Of a stretch of DNA of 51,124 bases, positions 8,013-16,144 are shown piece after piece. The notes beneath the pieces were generated by a model. It was not told where the DNA came from. It made no database searches and worked only from the letters and a program-made list of their open reading frames with translations. Every line of letters begins with the position of its first letter. The first letter of the stretch is position 1. The DNA is from an uncultured bacterium. Its GTDB lineage: Bacteria > Myxococcota_A > UBA796 > CAJQPC01. The stretch covers positions 1 through 51,124 of the forward strand of contig CAJQPC010000146.1 of the NCBI GenBank assembly GCA_905480105.1, written 5' to 3'. The position numbers were made by a program, and so were the translations under genes.

Positions 8013-9545
8013 TCAGGGCAAGCGGGTCAAACGGGCATCCGCCGGGGGGCTGACTTCCCCGATACGACTGATATGCTGGTCGGCAAGGTCAAAGACGCTC
8101 TGCCCCGTGGGACGCACGTCCTTGGGCGCGGCTCCAGCCAAATAGCGGGCCGCTTGGTCCACTACATAGGTATTGGTAGCCACCGTGTATAGGCGTTCGG
8201 GCTCGAGGCTCGCCCCGTTGACCTGGATCTCGACGACCTCTGGCGCGCCCATCACCTCGCGCCAGATAAGGCTCGCACCGGAGATCTGAATCGCACCACG
8301 GCTCTCCTCCTCCGCCGCCATCACGTTGGCCAAGAGCAAGGCCATCAGCTCCGTACCGGTAATCTGAAAGGTCACGACCTCGTTCCCAAAGGGGAAGATG
8401 TTGTACAGGTCACGGCGCAAAATCGTTCCTTCAGGCAGATCCGAGCGCAGCCCACCCCCGTTGTACATGGCCAGATCTGTCCCGGTCTCGGCCCGAAGCA
8501 TATCCGTAGCCCAGCTCCCAAGCGGGCTCTGCCGGTGATAATCACGCGTCAGCGTCTGCGAACAGGTTCCGATCTCCACGTCGTAAAAGGCTCGGATCTG
8601 CTCGTCGTATCCGGCAACCATGGCCTGTACTTCGGGACGCGGCTCAGCTGGGGCCGCGCTGGGAAGAAGGTCGACCAGGGTATACTCCAGGCTCTCGATT
8701 CCTCCTTGTTCACCCACGCGGATTTGAAGGGTGCCCAGAGATCGAGCATAGCTCCCAGCTTGAACGATCCAGGTTGAACCTGTCTGAATTGCGGGTGTCT
8801 GATAGGTATGGCTGTGACCGCCGACAATCAGATCAATGCCCGGGACCGCATCTGCGATGGCCTGGTCTTCCTCCACCCCAATGTGGGTGAGCAAGACCAC
8901 CAAGTCCACCTGAGGACGAAGGCGAGCAACCTCTGGGGCAACGGCCTGCAACACAGGCTGGATATCCAAGCCATCAAAGGCGCTCTTAGACACCAGGTGC
9001 TCCATGCCCTCGGTCGTGGCTCCGATCACGCCCACGCGAATGTCGCCGAGGGTGTAGACCTTTGAGGAAGCCTGCCCTGGAAAGGCCATCTCCCCATTGT
9101 TTTTGACTAAGTTTGCCGAGAGGACCTGCACTTTCGAACTGGCTACGAACGCGCTCGTGTTCTGCCAACCCTTGTCCAACTCGTGGTTCCCAATGGCCCA
9201 GGCGTCGTAGCCGAGCAGTTCCAGCACATCGAGCATCGCGCCGCCCTTTGAACCTCGAACCTCCATGTCCGTCAGGGGAGTGCCCGAAAGCAGATCCCCG
9301 CCGTCCAGCAACAAGGTGCGCTCCGCCCCGTGGCTCTGACGTGCGCCCCGGATGTACTGATCCAGCAGCACTGTGCCACCGATCGCCGGTTCACCATCCA
9401 GCCAAGGCGCGCGCTCAGGCAGGTAGTGCCCGTGCTGGTCATTGGTATGCAGAACCAGGATCTCTCTGCTGTCTGCACTGGGAGCAGACGCCGAAACGGC
9501 CGCAGGACGAGCGCAGGCAAAGAGCAGAAAAGCAAACCAGGTCAT
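8013..9545 (-). CDS. 5'-nucleotidase / 2',3'-cyclic phosphodiesterase family lipoprotein (UshA-like)
   Basis: A 510-residue metallophosphoesterase of the 5'-nucleotidase family, predicted to dephosphorylate extracytoplasmic nucleotides. The lipobox LLFAC puts the lipidated cysteine at about residue 11. The metal-binding signatures run in order: LHTNDQHGH, LLDGGD, IGNHELDKGW, LTHIGVEED and GGHSHTY. The C-terminal substrate-binding domain has NGGGLRSDLPEG and the hydrophobic PFGNEVVTF. Its ATG overlaps the stop of the thioredoxin-like gene by four bases (ATGA), implying coupled translation. It is the last gene of a leftward four-gene cluster that starts with a cyclic-nucleotide-binding protein. 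Exact substrate (nucleoside monophosphate, UDP-sugar or cyclic nucleotide) unknown. Confidence 0.9.
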   Translation of the reverse strand: MTWFAFLLFACARPAAVSASAPSADSREILVLHTNDQHGHYLPERAPWLDGEPAIGGTVLLDQYIRGARQSHGAERTLLLDGGDLLSGTPLTDMEVRGSKGGAMLDVLELLGYDAWAIGNHELDKGWQNTSAFVASSKVQVLSANLVKNNGEMAFPGQASSKVYTLGDIRVGVIGATTEGMEHLVSKSAFDGLDIQPVLQAVAPEVARLRPQVDLVVLLTHIGVEEDQAIADAVPGIDLIVGGHSHTYQTPAIQTGSTWIVQAGSYARSLGTLQIRVGEQGGIESLEYTLVDLLPSAAPAEPRPEVQAMVAGYDEQIRAFYDVEIGTCSQTLTRDYHRQSPLGSWATDMLRAETGTDLAMYNGGGLRSDLPEGTILRRDLYNIFPFGNEVVTFQITGTELMALLLANVMAAEEESRGAIQISGASLIWREVMGAPEVVEIQVNGASLEPERLYTVATNTYVVDQAARYLAGAAPKDVRPTGQSVFDLADQHISRIGEVSPPADARLTRLP

Positions 9546-10168
9546 TGGTCGTCCAGTTTACGCACCAAAGCCAACAACCCATCGATGTCGTCTTGGGTCA
9601 TGGGGCCATCGTGCTGAAGCAGCAGCGTGCCGTCCGGACCCAGCACCCGGGTCTGTGGGATGCGCTGAAATGTCAGGTCCAAGGCCTTGAAGACCTTGTC
9701 TGCCGGGTCGGTGAGCAGCAGGCTTGGAAAGTCCACGCCGTGCTCCTTTGCATAGGTGCCCACGGCGACACTCAGCTCCTGTGGATCTCCTCCCCCCTCA
9801 AAGGCGTCCCAGCTCAGACCCAACACCTCAGCGTGACCCTGAAGGTCCTCGGCTAAGGCTTGGATCAAGGGCAGTTCCTCTTCACATGGGGAACACCAAG
9901 TGGCCCAGTGGTGGAGAACCAGCACACCGTCCTGATCGGAGATGCGCTCCAGCAAGGAACGAAGTCCAGCTGGCTGGCAGAGGGCTCTGGGATCCGGTCC
10001 AGGAACCTGGAGCTTTTTGGAGAACCCCCGCCCGGGCTCAGGCTCCAAACGTCTGGACCGAGGCGCTGTAGGAACGCGCTCGCCTTCCTTTTCGAAGAGC
10101 CCGTCTTTGGCAACGCGCTTGGCAACCTTAGAGAGGGCGCCCCGCACCAGGGCCTGAAAGATGCTCAA
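9542..10168 (-). CDS. Thioredoxin-like protein, TlpA/ResA type
   Basis: A 208-residue protein with a C-terminal thioredoxin fold. The redox motif WCSPC lies in LVLHHWATWCSPCEEELP (about residues 83-100), and the later RIPQTRVLGPDG carries the cis-proline. TlpA/ResA proteins are usually secreted thiol reductases. This one has no obvious signal peptide or membrane anchor; its first 60 residues are basic and divergent (VAKRVAKDG, RSRRLEPEP), so a cytoplasmic location cannot be excluded. The start is a TTG at 10168, preceded by GGAGG four bases upstream. It overlaps the 5'-nucleotidase start by four bases and follows the gene for a small secreted protein. Confidence 0.82.
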   Translation of the reverse strand: MSIFQALVRGALSKVAKRVAKDGLFEKEGERVPTAPRSRRLEPEPGRGFSKKLQVPGPDPRALCQPAGLRSLLERISDQDGVLVLHHWATWCSPCEEELPLIQALAEDLQGHAEVLGLSWDAFEGGGDPQELSVAVGTYAKEHGVDFPSLLLTDPADKVFKALDLTFQRIPQTRVLGPDGTLLLQHDGPMTQDDIDGLLALVRKLDDQ

Positions 10169-10210
10169 AGGGCCTCCACGGCTTGGAAACAGTGTACACG
10201 CCTGGCCGCC

Positions 10211-10828
10211 CTACTCCGTTCCCTTGACCTTGGCCTGGCCCCAAGCCACCCAGGTTTCGCCGTTCCAGGTCAGCGCCATGGGAGAGAGACTCTCGGGTAG
10301 GCCTTCGGACATCTTGAGCACACCAACAGCCATGATTTTGTCCAGCTCCTCGTCACCGCCAGGCCAAGCCACCAAAACTCCCCGGGCCGGCGCTGCGATG
10401 CGTGGGCTCTCCCCAAAAGCCAAGAGCCACTCTGGGTGCAAAAACACAGTGGCCTGATGGCCAGGTGGGGCCTTGGCCTGAAAGTAATGGCCTCCGCCTT
10501 CGATCTCCACGACCACCCATGGCGAGGTACTCAAGACCGTCTCCGCCATGGACAGCGCCTGAGCTTGGTCAAGCCCCCAGGCCTGCAGGTCCGCCTGAGT
10601 CACGTAGCGACGCTTTCCATGCTCTTCCGCTTTTAAACACAAGGTCAGCTCGCCCCCAAGAACCTTGCAGGCCAGCTTGGACGCCGGGCCATTCCATCCC
10701 TGGTTCCGCGCGTACTCTCCAAAGGACTGGTGGATGTCACGAGTTTCCACACTCACTACAAGCACAGGTGAGCTGGAGACGGGTTGCGGGGCAACACCCA
10801 AAAAAAAGCTGAGCAGTAGAGAATTCAT
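10211..10828 (-). CDS. Secreted hypothetical protein
   Basis: A 205-residue protein with an N-terminal hydrophobic segment (MNSLLLSFFLGVAPQPVSSS) that reads as a signal peptide without a lipobox cysteine. The rest is globular: KLACKVLGGELTLCLKAEE, VVVEIEGGGHYFQ, VFLHPEWLLAFGES and a C-terminal ALTWNGETWVAWG. The C-terminal wording faintly recalls the DUF1444/YtpQ family, but I am not confident of that. GGAGGA lies just before the ATG. It is third from the end of the leftward cluster, 40 bases after the cyclic-nucleotide-binding gene and 42 bases before the thioredoxin-like gene. Confidence 0.72.
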   Translation of the reverse strand: MNSLLLSFFLGVAPQPVSSSPVLVVSVETRDIHQSFGEYARNQGWNGPASKLACKVLGGELTLCLKAEEHGKRRYVTQADLQAWGLDQAQALSMAETVLSTSPWVVVEIEGGGHYFQAKAPPGHQATVFLHPEWLLAFGESPRIAAPARGVLVAWPGGDEELDKIMAVGVLKMSEGLPESLSPMALTWNGETWVAWGQAKVKGTE

Positions 10829-10868
10829 CGTCCTCCAAAATGCGCCGGTTCAGTGGCGCATTCCAAAC

Positions 10869-11411
10869 CTACTCGTGGACCGTGTGCTCTTCGACCACTG
10901 GGCGCAGCTCGTCGCGCATGCTCTCGGCGGTTTGGGCTTCGTCGGCCACCAGGCTTGTGATGCGCTGCGTCATGCCGCGCTGGCGCTCACAGAGCACCTT
11001 GGCCATCTCATGGATGAGCTTGAAAGCGGCGATGTTGCCTTCCTCCAGGAGCTCGTCAAAGTCGCTCTTGGGGAAGCGAAACAAAGTGCCCTCCCCCACA
11101 GCAGTGACGGATGCGCTGCGCGGCGACCCGTCAATCAGGGCCATCTCACCAAAACAGACCTTGGAGCCAAGGCGGGCGAGTTCTTGGCTCGGGCCCATCA
11201 GCCGGTCTTTGCTGACCATAGCTTGGCCTTCGTACACCACATACCAAGCGTCTCCGTCCTCTCCCTCACGGAAGATACGCTGGCCGTCGCGCACGCGTTG
11301 AAGTTGCATGACGTGTACGATCTCAGCCAACTCATCGGGCCTCAGATCGCAGAACATCGGGGTGTCCAGCAAGAAGCTGATGATGCTTTCCAGGGTCAAC
11401 GCGTTTCCCAT
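10869..11411 (-). CDS. Cyclic-nucleotide-binding domain protein
   Basis: A 180-residue protein that is little more than one cNMP-binding domain. A short helix (MGNALTLESIISFLLDTPMF) precedes the beta-roll; VRDGQRIFREGEDGDAWYVVYEGQ is the usual glycine-turn segment. The phosphate-binding cassette is CFGEMALIDGSPRSASV, with the FGE and the R-S-A that contact the cyclic phosphate intact, so it probably binds cAMP or a relative. The C-terminal helix (LCERQRGMTQRITSL) is followed by a short acidic tail; there is no helix-turn-helix, kinase or channel domain. The start is the ATG at 11411, where GGAGGA precedes it; the longer open frame upstream has no such site. It heads the cluster running leftward to the 5'-nucleotidase. 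Confidence 0.88.
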   Translation of the reverse strand: MGNALTLESIISFLLDTPMFCDLRPDELAEIVHVMQLQRVRDGQRIFREGEDGDAWYVVYEGQAMVSKDRLMGPSQELARLGSKVCFGEMALIDGSPRSASVTAVGEGTLFRFPKSDFDELLEEGNIAAFKLIHEMAKVLCERQRGMTQRITSLVADEAQTAESMRDELRPVVEEHTVHE

Positions 11412-11541
11412 GCATTCCTCCAACAACCCGCGACCTGCGGGCCGCAATTCTACCATGGGTGCCCCAAAGAGTGGTGCGAGAGGCCATGGCTTGCCCTGTT
11501 GGAAGCTGGGGGCTACCGTTGAGCTAAGAAAAGGATGTCCG

Positions 11542-11721
11542 ATGGGACTGCGCGACCGCATCAAGGGAAAGCTCAGCAGCGTCGTAGATCGCTTCTCCGG
11601 TGAGAGTAGCGCTGCGGCTCCTGACGAAATCAAACCCTTCGCGAGAAATCTGCCGCCTGACGAAAACATCGAGGTCGTCATGGCCAAGATCGAGCGCCCT
11701 AAGCCCAAGCGCAAGACCTGA
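11542..11721 (+). CDS. Small basic protein, 59 residues, unknown
   Basis: A short frame (starts MGLRDRIKGKLSSVVDRFSG, ends ERPKPKRKT) with AAAGGA six bases before its ATG. It has an amphipathic, basic N-terminal helix, an acidic PPDENIEVV stretch and a basic tail. It has no neighbour on its own strand: it is divergent from the cyclic-nucleotide-binding gene and convergent with the methyltransferase. The ribosome-binding site and protein-like composition support it, but the length leaves doubt. Function unknown. Confidence 0.5.
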   Translation: MGLRDRIKGKLSSVVDRFSGESSAAAPDEIKPFARNLPPDENIEVVMAKIERPKPKRKT

Positions 11722-11810
11722 ACCTGGGTCAACGACCTGCAGCTACGGGGTACATTCGCCTTGCCGCACTGGCCCAATTGCTCCGCATGGAGTGCTGGGC
11801 TCACTTGTGC

Positions 11811-12599
11811 TTACAGACGGGCCAAGACCCAAATTGTGGCTGAGCTTTCTGGGTCCAAGCGACCGGGGCCATTGGGCACGTGCCAACCGTCGCTTCCGAT
11901 GATGTTTACCCGGGAAAAGCCGGCCGCTCTGGACAGGCCAGCAATTTCGGGAGGCGTCCAGCAGCGGAGGCTCTGGGTCGGAAGTACGCGACGCGCCCCG
12001 TCTTCAAAGATCGTGATCCGGTCCTGGACACGGCCAGCCAAGGGGTCAAATCGGTAGCTACGCAAGATATCGGCGTTGGCTGCGACACTGCCCGGCGGGA
12101 AATGCTGGGTGAGATTTCGGTGGGCCCAGAAATACGGGTTGAGCAATTCAATGACCAGCGCCCCCCCGGGCTCCAGCCGGTCTGCAGCCGCGGTGAGGAC
12201 CCGCAGGTGTTCCGCGTCGTCATCAAAGACACCCAGCGAGGCGTCCATCAGCAACACCACGGAAAAACTGCCCTGTACCGGGGGGGCCCGCATGTCCCCC
12301 AAAAGGAACTGTGGCCCGTCCACACCTGGATTCCGGGTCTCCCAGTTCTCCTGAGCCAGCTCAACAACCTCCTGACACAGGTCCACGCCAACGACAGCGT
12401 GGCCTCGCTCTTGGAGAAGAATGCTGTGCCGCCCGCCGCCGCAGCCTAAATCAAGCACCCGCCCCCCTGGCGGCGGCTCACAGAGCCGATCTATCAAATC
12501 AACTTGGGCCTCCGCATGGGCGTCGACCAAGCCGGCAAAAGCAGGATCGACCGCAGCAAGGGCGCCAGAACGAGTAGTCCACCAGGGGCTTAAAGGCAT
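11811..12599 (-). CDS. Class I SAM-dependent methyltransferase
   Basis: A 262-residue protein with the SAM-binding motif VLDLGCGGGRHS (about residues 47-58), the acidic end of strand 2 in VVGVDLCQE, and FLLGDMRAPP for the adenine contact. SVVLLMDASLGVF and LEPGGALVIELLNP are the following core strands. The layout is that of small-molecule or protein methyltransferases of the Methyltransf_11/25 type; the substrate cannot be read from the sequence. It starts nine bases after the DUF374 acyltransferase stop, so the two are probably co-transcribed leftward. No clear Shine-Dalgarno precedes the ATG, which fits translation coupled to the upstream gene. Confidence 0.85.
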   Translation of the reverse strand: MPLSPWWTTRSGALAAVDPAFAGLVDAHAEAQVDLIDRLCEPPPGGRVLDLGCGGGRHSILLQERGHAVVGVDLCQEVVELAQENWETRNPGVDGPQFLLGDMRAPPVQGSFSVVLLMDASLGVFDDDAEHLRVLTAAADRLEPGGALVIELLNPYFWAHRNLTQHFPPGSVAANADILRSYRFDPLAGRVQDRITIFEDGARRVLPTQSLRCWTPPEIAGLSRAAGFSRVNIIGSDGWHVPNGPGRLDPESSATIWVLARL

Positions 12600-12608
12600 G
12601 CCAGCAAG

Positions 12609-13190
12609 CTACCACGGCGCATCGATGGCGCGAGCCAGCCCCGCTTGCCGCTCCTCTGCTGTCTCTCCTGCGATCAGCTCATATCTCAATTTTATTGTAG
12701 CGAACGGCAAAGGTATTTGAGCCCGATCCCAGCTTTTTAGGCGCAACACTGGGCTTGCTCGCACGCGGACAAAGACGAGAGGCCCGTGCCGCGCCAAGTG
12801 GGCAGCCCCTGGCTTGGGCACCTTGGCCGGCCCCCGGGGGCCGTCCACGGCAATCCCTGTGGCCCCTCCAGACGCCAAATAGGCCAACAGCTCCTGCCTG
12901 GCCTGCGGGCCGCCTCGGCTGGAGCTTCCCCTCACGCCCACGCCATACCCAATTCGCACCAAGAGAGCATTCAAGCGCTCGCCGTCCCAAGACTGGCTTA
13001 CTAAGGGCCGAATGCGGATATGAGCATTAAGCAATCCAGCAGCTGCCAGGTCTTGGTGCAAACAAGCCAACACCAAGCCGGACGCATCGGACAAGGGATC
13101 GCCAGTGACCTGCACACGCCAGGTCCAGCGCCACAGACGCAGAACCCAGGCTACCAGGCTCGCAATCAGCGATGGAATCTCGCCTGTCAC
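12609..13190 (-). CDS. DUF374 lysophospholipid acyltransferase-like protein
   Basis: About 193 residues of the DUF374 family, related to LpxL/PlsC-type acyltransferases that add acyl chains to lipid A or lysophospholipids at the inner membrane. Visible features are a hydrophobic, tryptophan-rich N-terminal segment, CLHQDLAAA (the histidine-acidic catalytic region), SQSWDGERL, GVRGSSSRGGPQ and GIAVDGPRGPAKVPKPG; the last two are hallmark blocks of DUF374. The open frame could start earlier (13253), but a GTG at 13190 with AGAGGT about seven bases upstream is preferred, because it also removes an overlap with the divergent lipoprotein gene starting at 13209. Confidence 0.82.
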   Translation of the reverse strand: MTGEIPSLIASLVAWVLRLWRWTWRVQVTGDPLSDASGLVLACLHQDLAAAGLLNAHIRIRPLVSQSWDGERLNALLVRIGYGVGVRGSSSRGGPQARQELLAYLASGGATGIAVDGPRGPAKVPKPGAAHLARHGPLVFVRVRASPVLRLKSWDRAQIPLPFATIKLRYELIAGETAEERQAGLARAIDAPW

Positions 13191-13208
13191 TCGTGTTACC
13201 TCTTCAGA

Positions 13209-13859
13209 ATGCTCACTCTTTTCATGCTCCTGTTCGGCTGCTCGGTCAACCACGGCGTCCGGCCTTTAGGCAAAGGCAAGACCGCGGTGAACGCCAGCGT
13301 AGGCGGTCCCGTGGCCGAGCTCTTCGGCGCTCCCGTCCCTCTGCCCATCTCCACAGTGGGTGTTCGCCACGGCATCAGCGATCGCAGCGACATTCACGCT
13401 GCATTCCATCCCTCCATGGCACTGCTCTTCGGAGTAGGCGGCCTGGATGCAGGCGCCTCTTACCTGATCTTCGAGCAGCAGGGCCCCCGACCAGCGGTTC
13501 TGGTGGATGGCACCTTAACCGCCGTCTTTGGCGATCTTTCGGAAGGTGAGCCGGCCGGCGGCTTTCGCATGTACGGGAACGTGGCGGCCCTTGCGAGCTG
13601 GCAGTACGGCCAGAGGGGAAACTTGGTCTACACCGGCGCGGACCTGTTCATACAGCCCAGTCCCTGGCAGCCCATTGGCGGGCCCCTAATCGGCCACCAA
13701 CTTCGCTTGGGAGAACGTGTCGGCTTGAGCACAGAGTTGAAATGGATGGGGGGCTCCGCCGACACCGATCCCTTCACCATCCGCTGGTACGGAATCGGTC
13801 AGCAGGGTGCCCTCGTTCCGCAAATCGGCTTGGATATTGCTTTTGGAGGTGGCCAATGA
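13209..13859 (+). CDS. Lipoprotein, possible outer-membrane beta-barrel-like
   Basis: A 216-residue protein with a short signal and lipobox (MLLFGC), so the mature N-terminus would be lipidated. The mature part is rich in glycine and alternating hydrophobic/polar residues (TAVNASVGGPVAELFG, GLDAGASYLIFEQQ, RMYGNVAALASWQYG), with a GLDIAFGGG end, a pattern of short beta-strands as in small outer-membrane barrels or lipocalins. No family is recognised. The ATG at 13209 is used because the signal sequence begins there; upstream frame is antisense to the acyltransferase. Its TGA overlaps the next gene's ATG by four bases. Confidence 0.72.
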   Translation: MLTLFMLLFGCSVNHGVRPLGKGKTAVNASVGGPVAELFGAPVPLPISTVGVRHGISDRSDIHAAFHPSMALLFGVGGLDAGASYLIFEQQGPRPAVLVDGTLTAVFGDLSEGEPAGGFRMYGNVAALASWQYGQRGNLVYTGADLFIQPSPWQPIGGPLIGHQLRLGERVGLSTELKWMGGSADTDPFTIRWYGIGQQGALVPQIGLDIAFGGGQ

Positions 13860-14653
13860 TTCTGCTACTCGCGGTGGGCTGCATGAGCCTGGACCCCTTT
13901 TTCTTCAATCCCAACGCTGACGAGACCTTCGAGTACGGCTTTCCAAACGACAACATCCCAGAGACTCAGATCGAAGAAGTGGCTTTTGAGTCCGAAGATG
14001 GCACTCAGCTCTTCGGGGCTTGGTTTCGGTCCGAGCAGCCCAACCAAGCCAGGACCATCGTGTACTTCCATGGAAACACTGGGGACATGGACTACAACAT
14101 GTCTCAGGTCGACGCGCTCTACGCCCTGAACCTGAACATCTTCACCCTGGACTACCGGGGCTACGGCAAGAGTGAGGGTGAGCCCAGTCACGATGGCGTA
14201 ATCGCAGATGGCAGGGCCGCCGTCGAGTTGGTGATGGCCGAAGAAGGTTTGGAATCGGAAGATTTGGGCATCGTAGGGCTCTCGCTGGGTGGCTTTGTGG
14301 CAACCCATGTCTCGCTCGACCATCCCCCCGGTGCGCTGATCACCCATGACATGTTCGCCGACGCCAACAGTTTCTACGACCTGAACACCGGTCTGAACAT
14401 CCCAAGCGGCTGGATGTTCAACGACCCCTTCGACAATTTAACAGCAGTGTCCCAGCTCGATGTTCCGTACCTCATCACGCACGGGGAAGAGGACACCTAC
14501 ATTGTTCCCGAGCACGGGAAACGCGTCTATCAGGCAGCCAACGAGCCCAAGGAGCTCTACCTTGTGCCCGGCGGGACCCACGGAGACACCCACGAGGATG
14601 CACCGGAGGAATACGCAGCAGTCGTAAGCGGATGGCTCCGCGAGTATCTCTGA
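13856..14653 (+). CDS. Alpha/beta hydrolase lipoprotein
   Basis: A 265-residue alpha/beta hydrolase, probably a surface or periplasmic esterase or peptidase-like enzyme. The lipobox is LLAVGC near residue 9. The hydrolase core shows YFHGNTGDMDYN (oxyanion region), LDYRGYGKSEG, the nucleophile elbow GLSLGG, an acidic residue in THGEEDTYIV and the catalytic histidine in PGGTHGD, so the Ser-Asp/Glu-His triad is complete. The family wording is that of the ABHD13/BEM46 group. The start ATG overlaps the preceding lipoprotein stop (ATGA), and GGAGGT lies six bases upstream. Substrate unknown. Confidence 0.86.
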   Translation: MILLLAVGCMSLDPFFFNPNADETFEYGFPNDNIPETQIEEVAFESEDGTQLFGAWFRSEQPNQARTIVYFHGNTGDMDYNMSQVDALYALNLNIFTLDYRGYGKSEGEPSHDGVIADGRAAVELVMAEEGLESEDLGIVGLSLGGFVATHVSLDHPPGALITHDMFADANSFYDLNTGLNIPSGWMFNDPFDNLTAVSQLDVPYLITHGEEDTYIVPEHGKRVYQAANEPKELYLVPGGTHGDTHEDAPEEYAAVVSGWLREYL

Positions 14654-14672
14654 GCCGAGATAAGGCACCAGC

Positions 14673-15461
14673 GTGTCGACACCTCCCAGTAAGCTTCCCA
14701 TCGGCGAAGCCCGTGTAAGCGAGACCAGAGCGCCCCTAAGAACGCCCAGTCGGGGCGCGGCCGCCAGCTCGGCATTGCCACGCTTTGTGGCCTGGCACCC
14801 CAGCCCCCCACCTCTCGACTTGGCGCTGGCAAGTGGCTTGGATCGCGTCACCTTAGAGCAACTAAGGGGACAAGGCTTGCCCGTGCCTGTCCACCGCGGC
14901 GGCAGCCGATCCGAGCTCGGAGATGACCCACGCCTCTCCATAAAAGAGGTCAAGGGCCTGAAGGTCTTGGCTTGGCTCGCTGGAATCAGCCTCGGCGTGA
15001 TTGGCATGGTGCTTGGAGCCTCCAGCCTCCTATTTGTCGGCAGCACTGGTGCTTTGGCGCTGGTCTTAGGGCTGGCCTTTGGCTTGGCTGGACCGGCAGC
15101 AGGCGGGCTTCTGGTGGCTCGAACCCACAGGGGCCGCAGCGCAGAGACCCGTGCTCTGCGCATCGCAGCACAGTCCAAAGCGCCAACCCCGCTGCAGGAG
15201 CGGGTGCGCGTCCTGGCCATCTCTCTGCGCAGGGTTGACCTGCCAGCGATCGCCCAGCAGGACTTGATTCAGGCCTTGGCAGACCTGAACACGGACCTAA
15301 GCGCGCGCCCAAATCAAGACCGAATCGCCGAGCTGGATGCTGCAGTATCAGCCGTTGAGGGCCTACTCGCCCCACGCATGGACGCAGGTCAGAGGAGCGA
15401 CCCAAAAGCTGTGCTGCGCATGGCACAAGCCGCTCACCAAGCCCGCAGTGAGACCCGATGA
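14673..15461 (+). CDS. Hypothetical membrane protein with two transmembrane helices
   Basis: A 262-residue protein beginning at a GTG, with AAGG about seven bases upstream. The first 90 residues are soluble and proline-rich. Two adjacent hydrophobic helices follow (VLAWLAGISLGVIGMVLGAS and a Gly/Ala/Leu-rich one ending at GGLLVARTHRGR, about residues 97-150). The C-terminal 110 residues are helical and charged, with ALADLNTDLSARPNQDRIAELDAAV suggesting a coiled coil. No family is recognised. It is co-directional with trmK, whose start overlaps its stop by four bases (ATGA). Confidence 0.7.
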   Translation: MSTPPSKLPIGEARVSETRAPLRTPSRGAAASSALPRFVAWHPSPPPLDLALASGLDRVTLEQLRGQGLPVPVHRGGSRSELGDDPRLSIKEVKGLKVLAWLAGISLGVIGMVLGASSLLFVGSTGALALVLGLAFGLAGPAAGGLLVARTHRGRSAETRALRIAAQSKAPTPLQERVRVLAISLRRVDLPAIAQQDLIQALADLNTDLSARPNQDRIAELDAAVSAVEGLLAPRMDAGQRSDPKAVLRMAQAAHQARSETR

Positions 15462-16144
15462 GCAAAAAGAAGGGACTGGCCCGCCTGCAAGCAATCTTTC
15501 GAATGCTCGCCCCTCACGTGCAGGGCGTGGTGGTCGATGTCGGCTGCGACCACGGACAGCTCACGGGCATGATCCAGGACTTGATCCGCACGGAGGGCCG
15601 GCACGCAACAGTCATTGGCATAGAACGCCGAGGCCACCGCTTGCCCAGCAAGCGCAGTGCAAGCGGCTACCCGATGCAGCTGATGGTTGCAGACGGAATG
15701 CGCGGTCTGCGTCATGTGGACGCCTGCGTGATCGCTGGAATGGGCCCCCACAACATCTTGGAGATTCTGGCGGCGGGGCCGCGCCCCAAGACCGCGGTGG
15801 TGCACTCACCAGACCGAACCGACACGCTCCGACGCGGGCTTAAAAAGGCCGGTTGGCGCATCGTTGAGGAGTCTCTGGCACCAGAGAACAACCGATGCGC
15901 AGAACTCCTTCGCATCGAGCCAGGCGTGGAGTACAGCACGGGCCACACCCTGCTCTTCGGCCCACGCCTACTCGAGGTCGGTGACCCCTTGCTCACCCAG
16001 CACCTCGCATGGGTTCGTCGCCACTGGAGCACCGTGGCCCTGTCAGCGCCAGCAGGCAGTCACGGCCACACCCGCGCCACAGAGTGGGTTGACTTTATAG
16101 ACGGGCTGCAGCTTCCAGAGCCCGTACTTCCAGCGTCGCCCTAA
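15458..16144 (+). CDS. trmK: TrmK-like tRNA (adenine22-N1) methyltransferase
   Basis: A 228-residue SAM methyltransferase of the TrmK/DUF633 family, which in Bacillus methylates N1 of A22 in tRNA. The family signatures are visible: LAPHVQGVVVDVGCDHGQL (SAM loop, about residues 18-36), VADGMRGL, and CVIAGMGPHNILEIL, the hallmark block where most members have IAGMGG. Further on, HSPDRTDTLRRGLKKAGWRI and GPRLLE match the family's conserved C-terminal half. Position on tRNA is assumed from the family. Translation is coupled to the preceding gene. Its last 50 bases overlap the convergent gene for a coiled-coil membrane protein. Confidence 0.82.
   Translation: MSKKKGLARLQAIFRMLAPHVQGVVVDVGCDHGQLTGMIQDLIRTEGRHATVIGIERRGHRLPSKRSASGYPMQLMVADGMRGLRHVDACVIAGMGPHNILEILAAGPRPKTAVVHSPDRTDTLRRGLKKAGWRIVEESLAPENNRCAELLRIEPGVEYSTGHTLLFGPRLLEVGDPLLTQHLAWVRRHWSTVALSAPAGSHGHTRATEWVDFIDGLQLPEPVLPASP

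Noticed and set aside
11427..11441. CCCGC/GCGGG hairpin before the cyclic-nucleotide-binding gene
   Set aside because: Only five base pairs in GC-rich DNA, expected by chance.
14438..15220. 260-codon minus-strand frame across the hydrolase/membrane protein genes
   Set aside because: Crosses two supported genes; Arg/Ser/Pro-rich translation with no family features.
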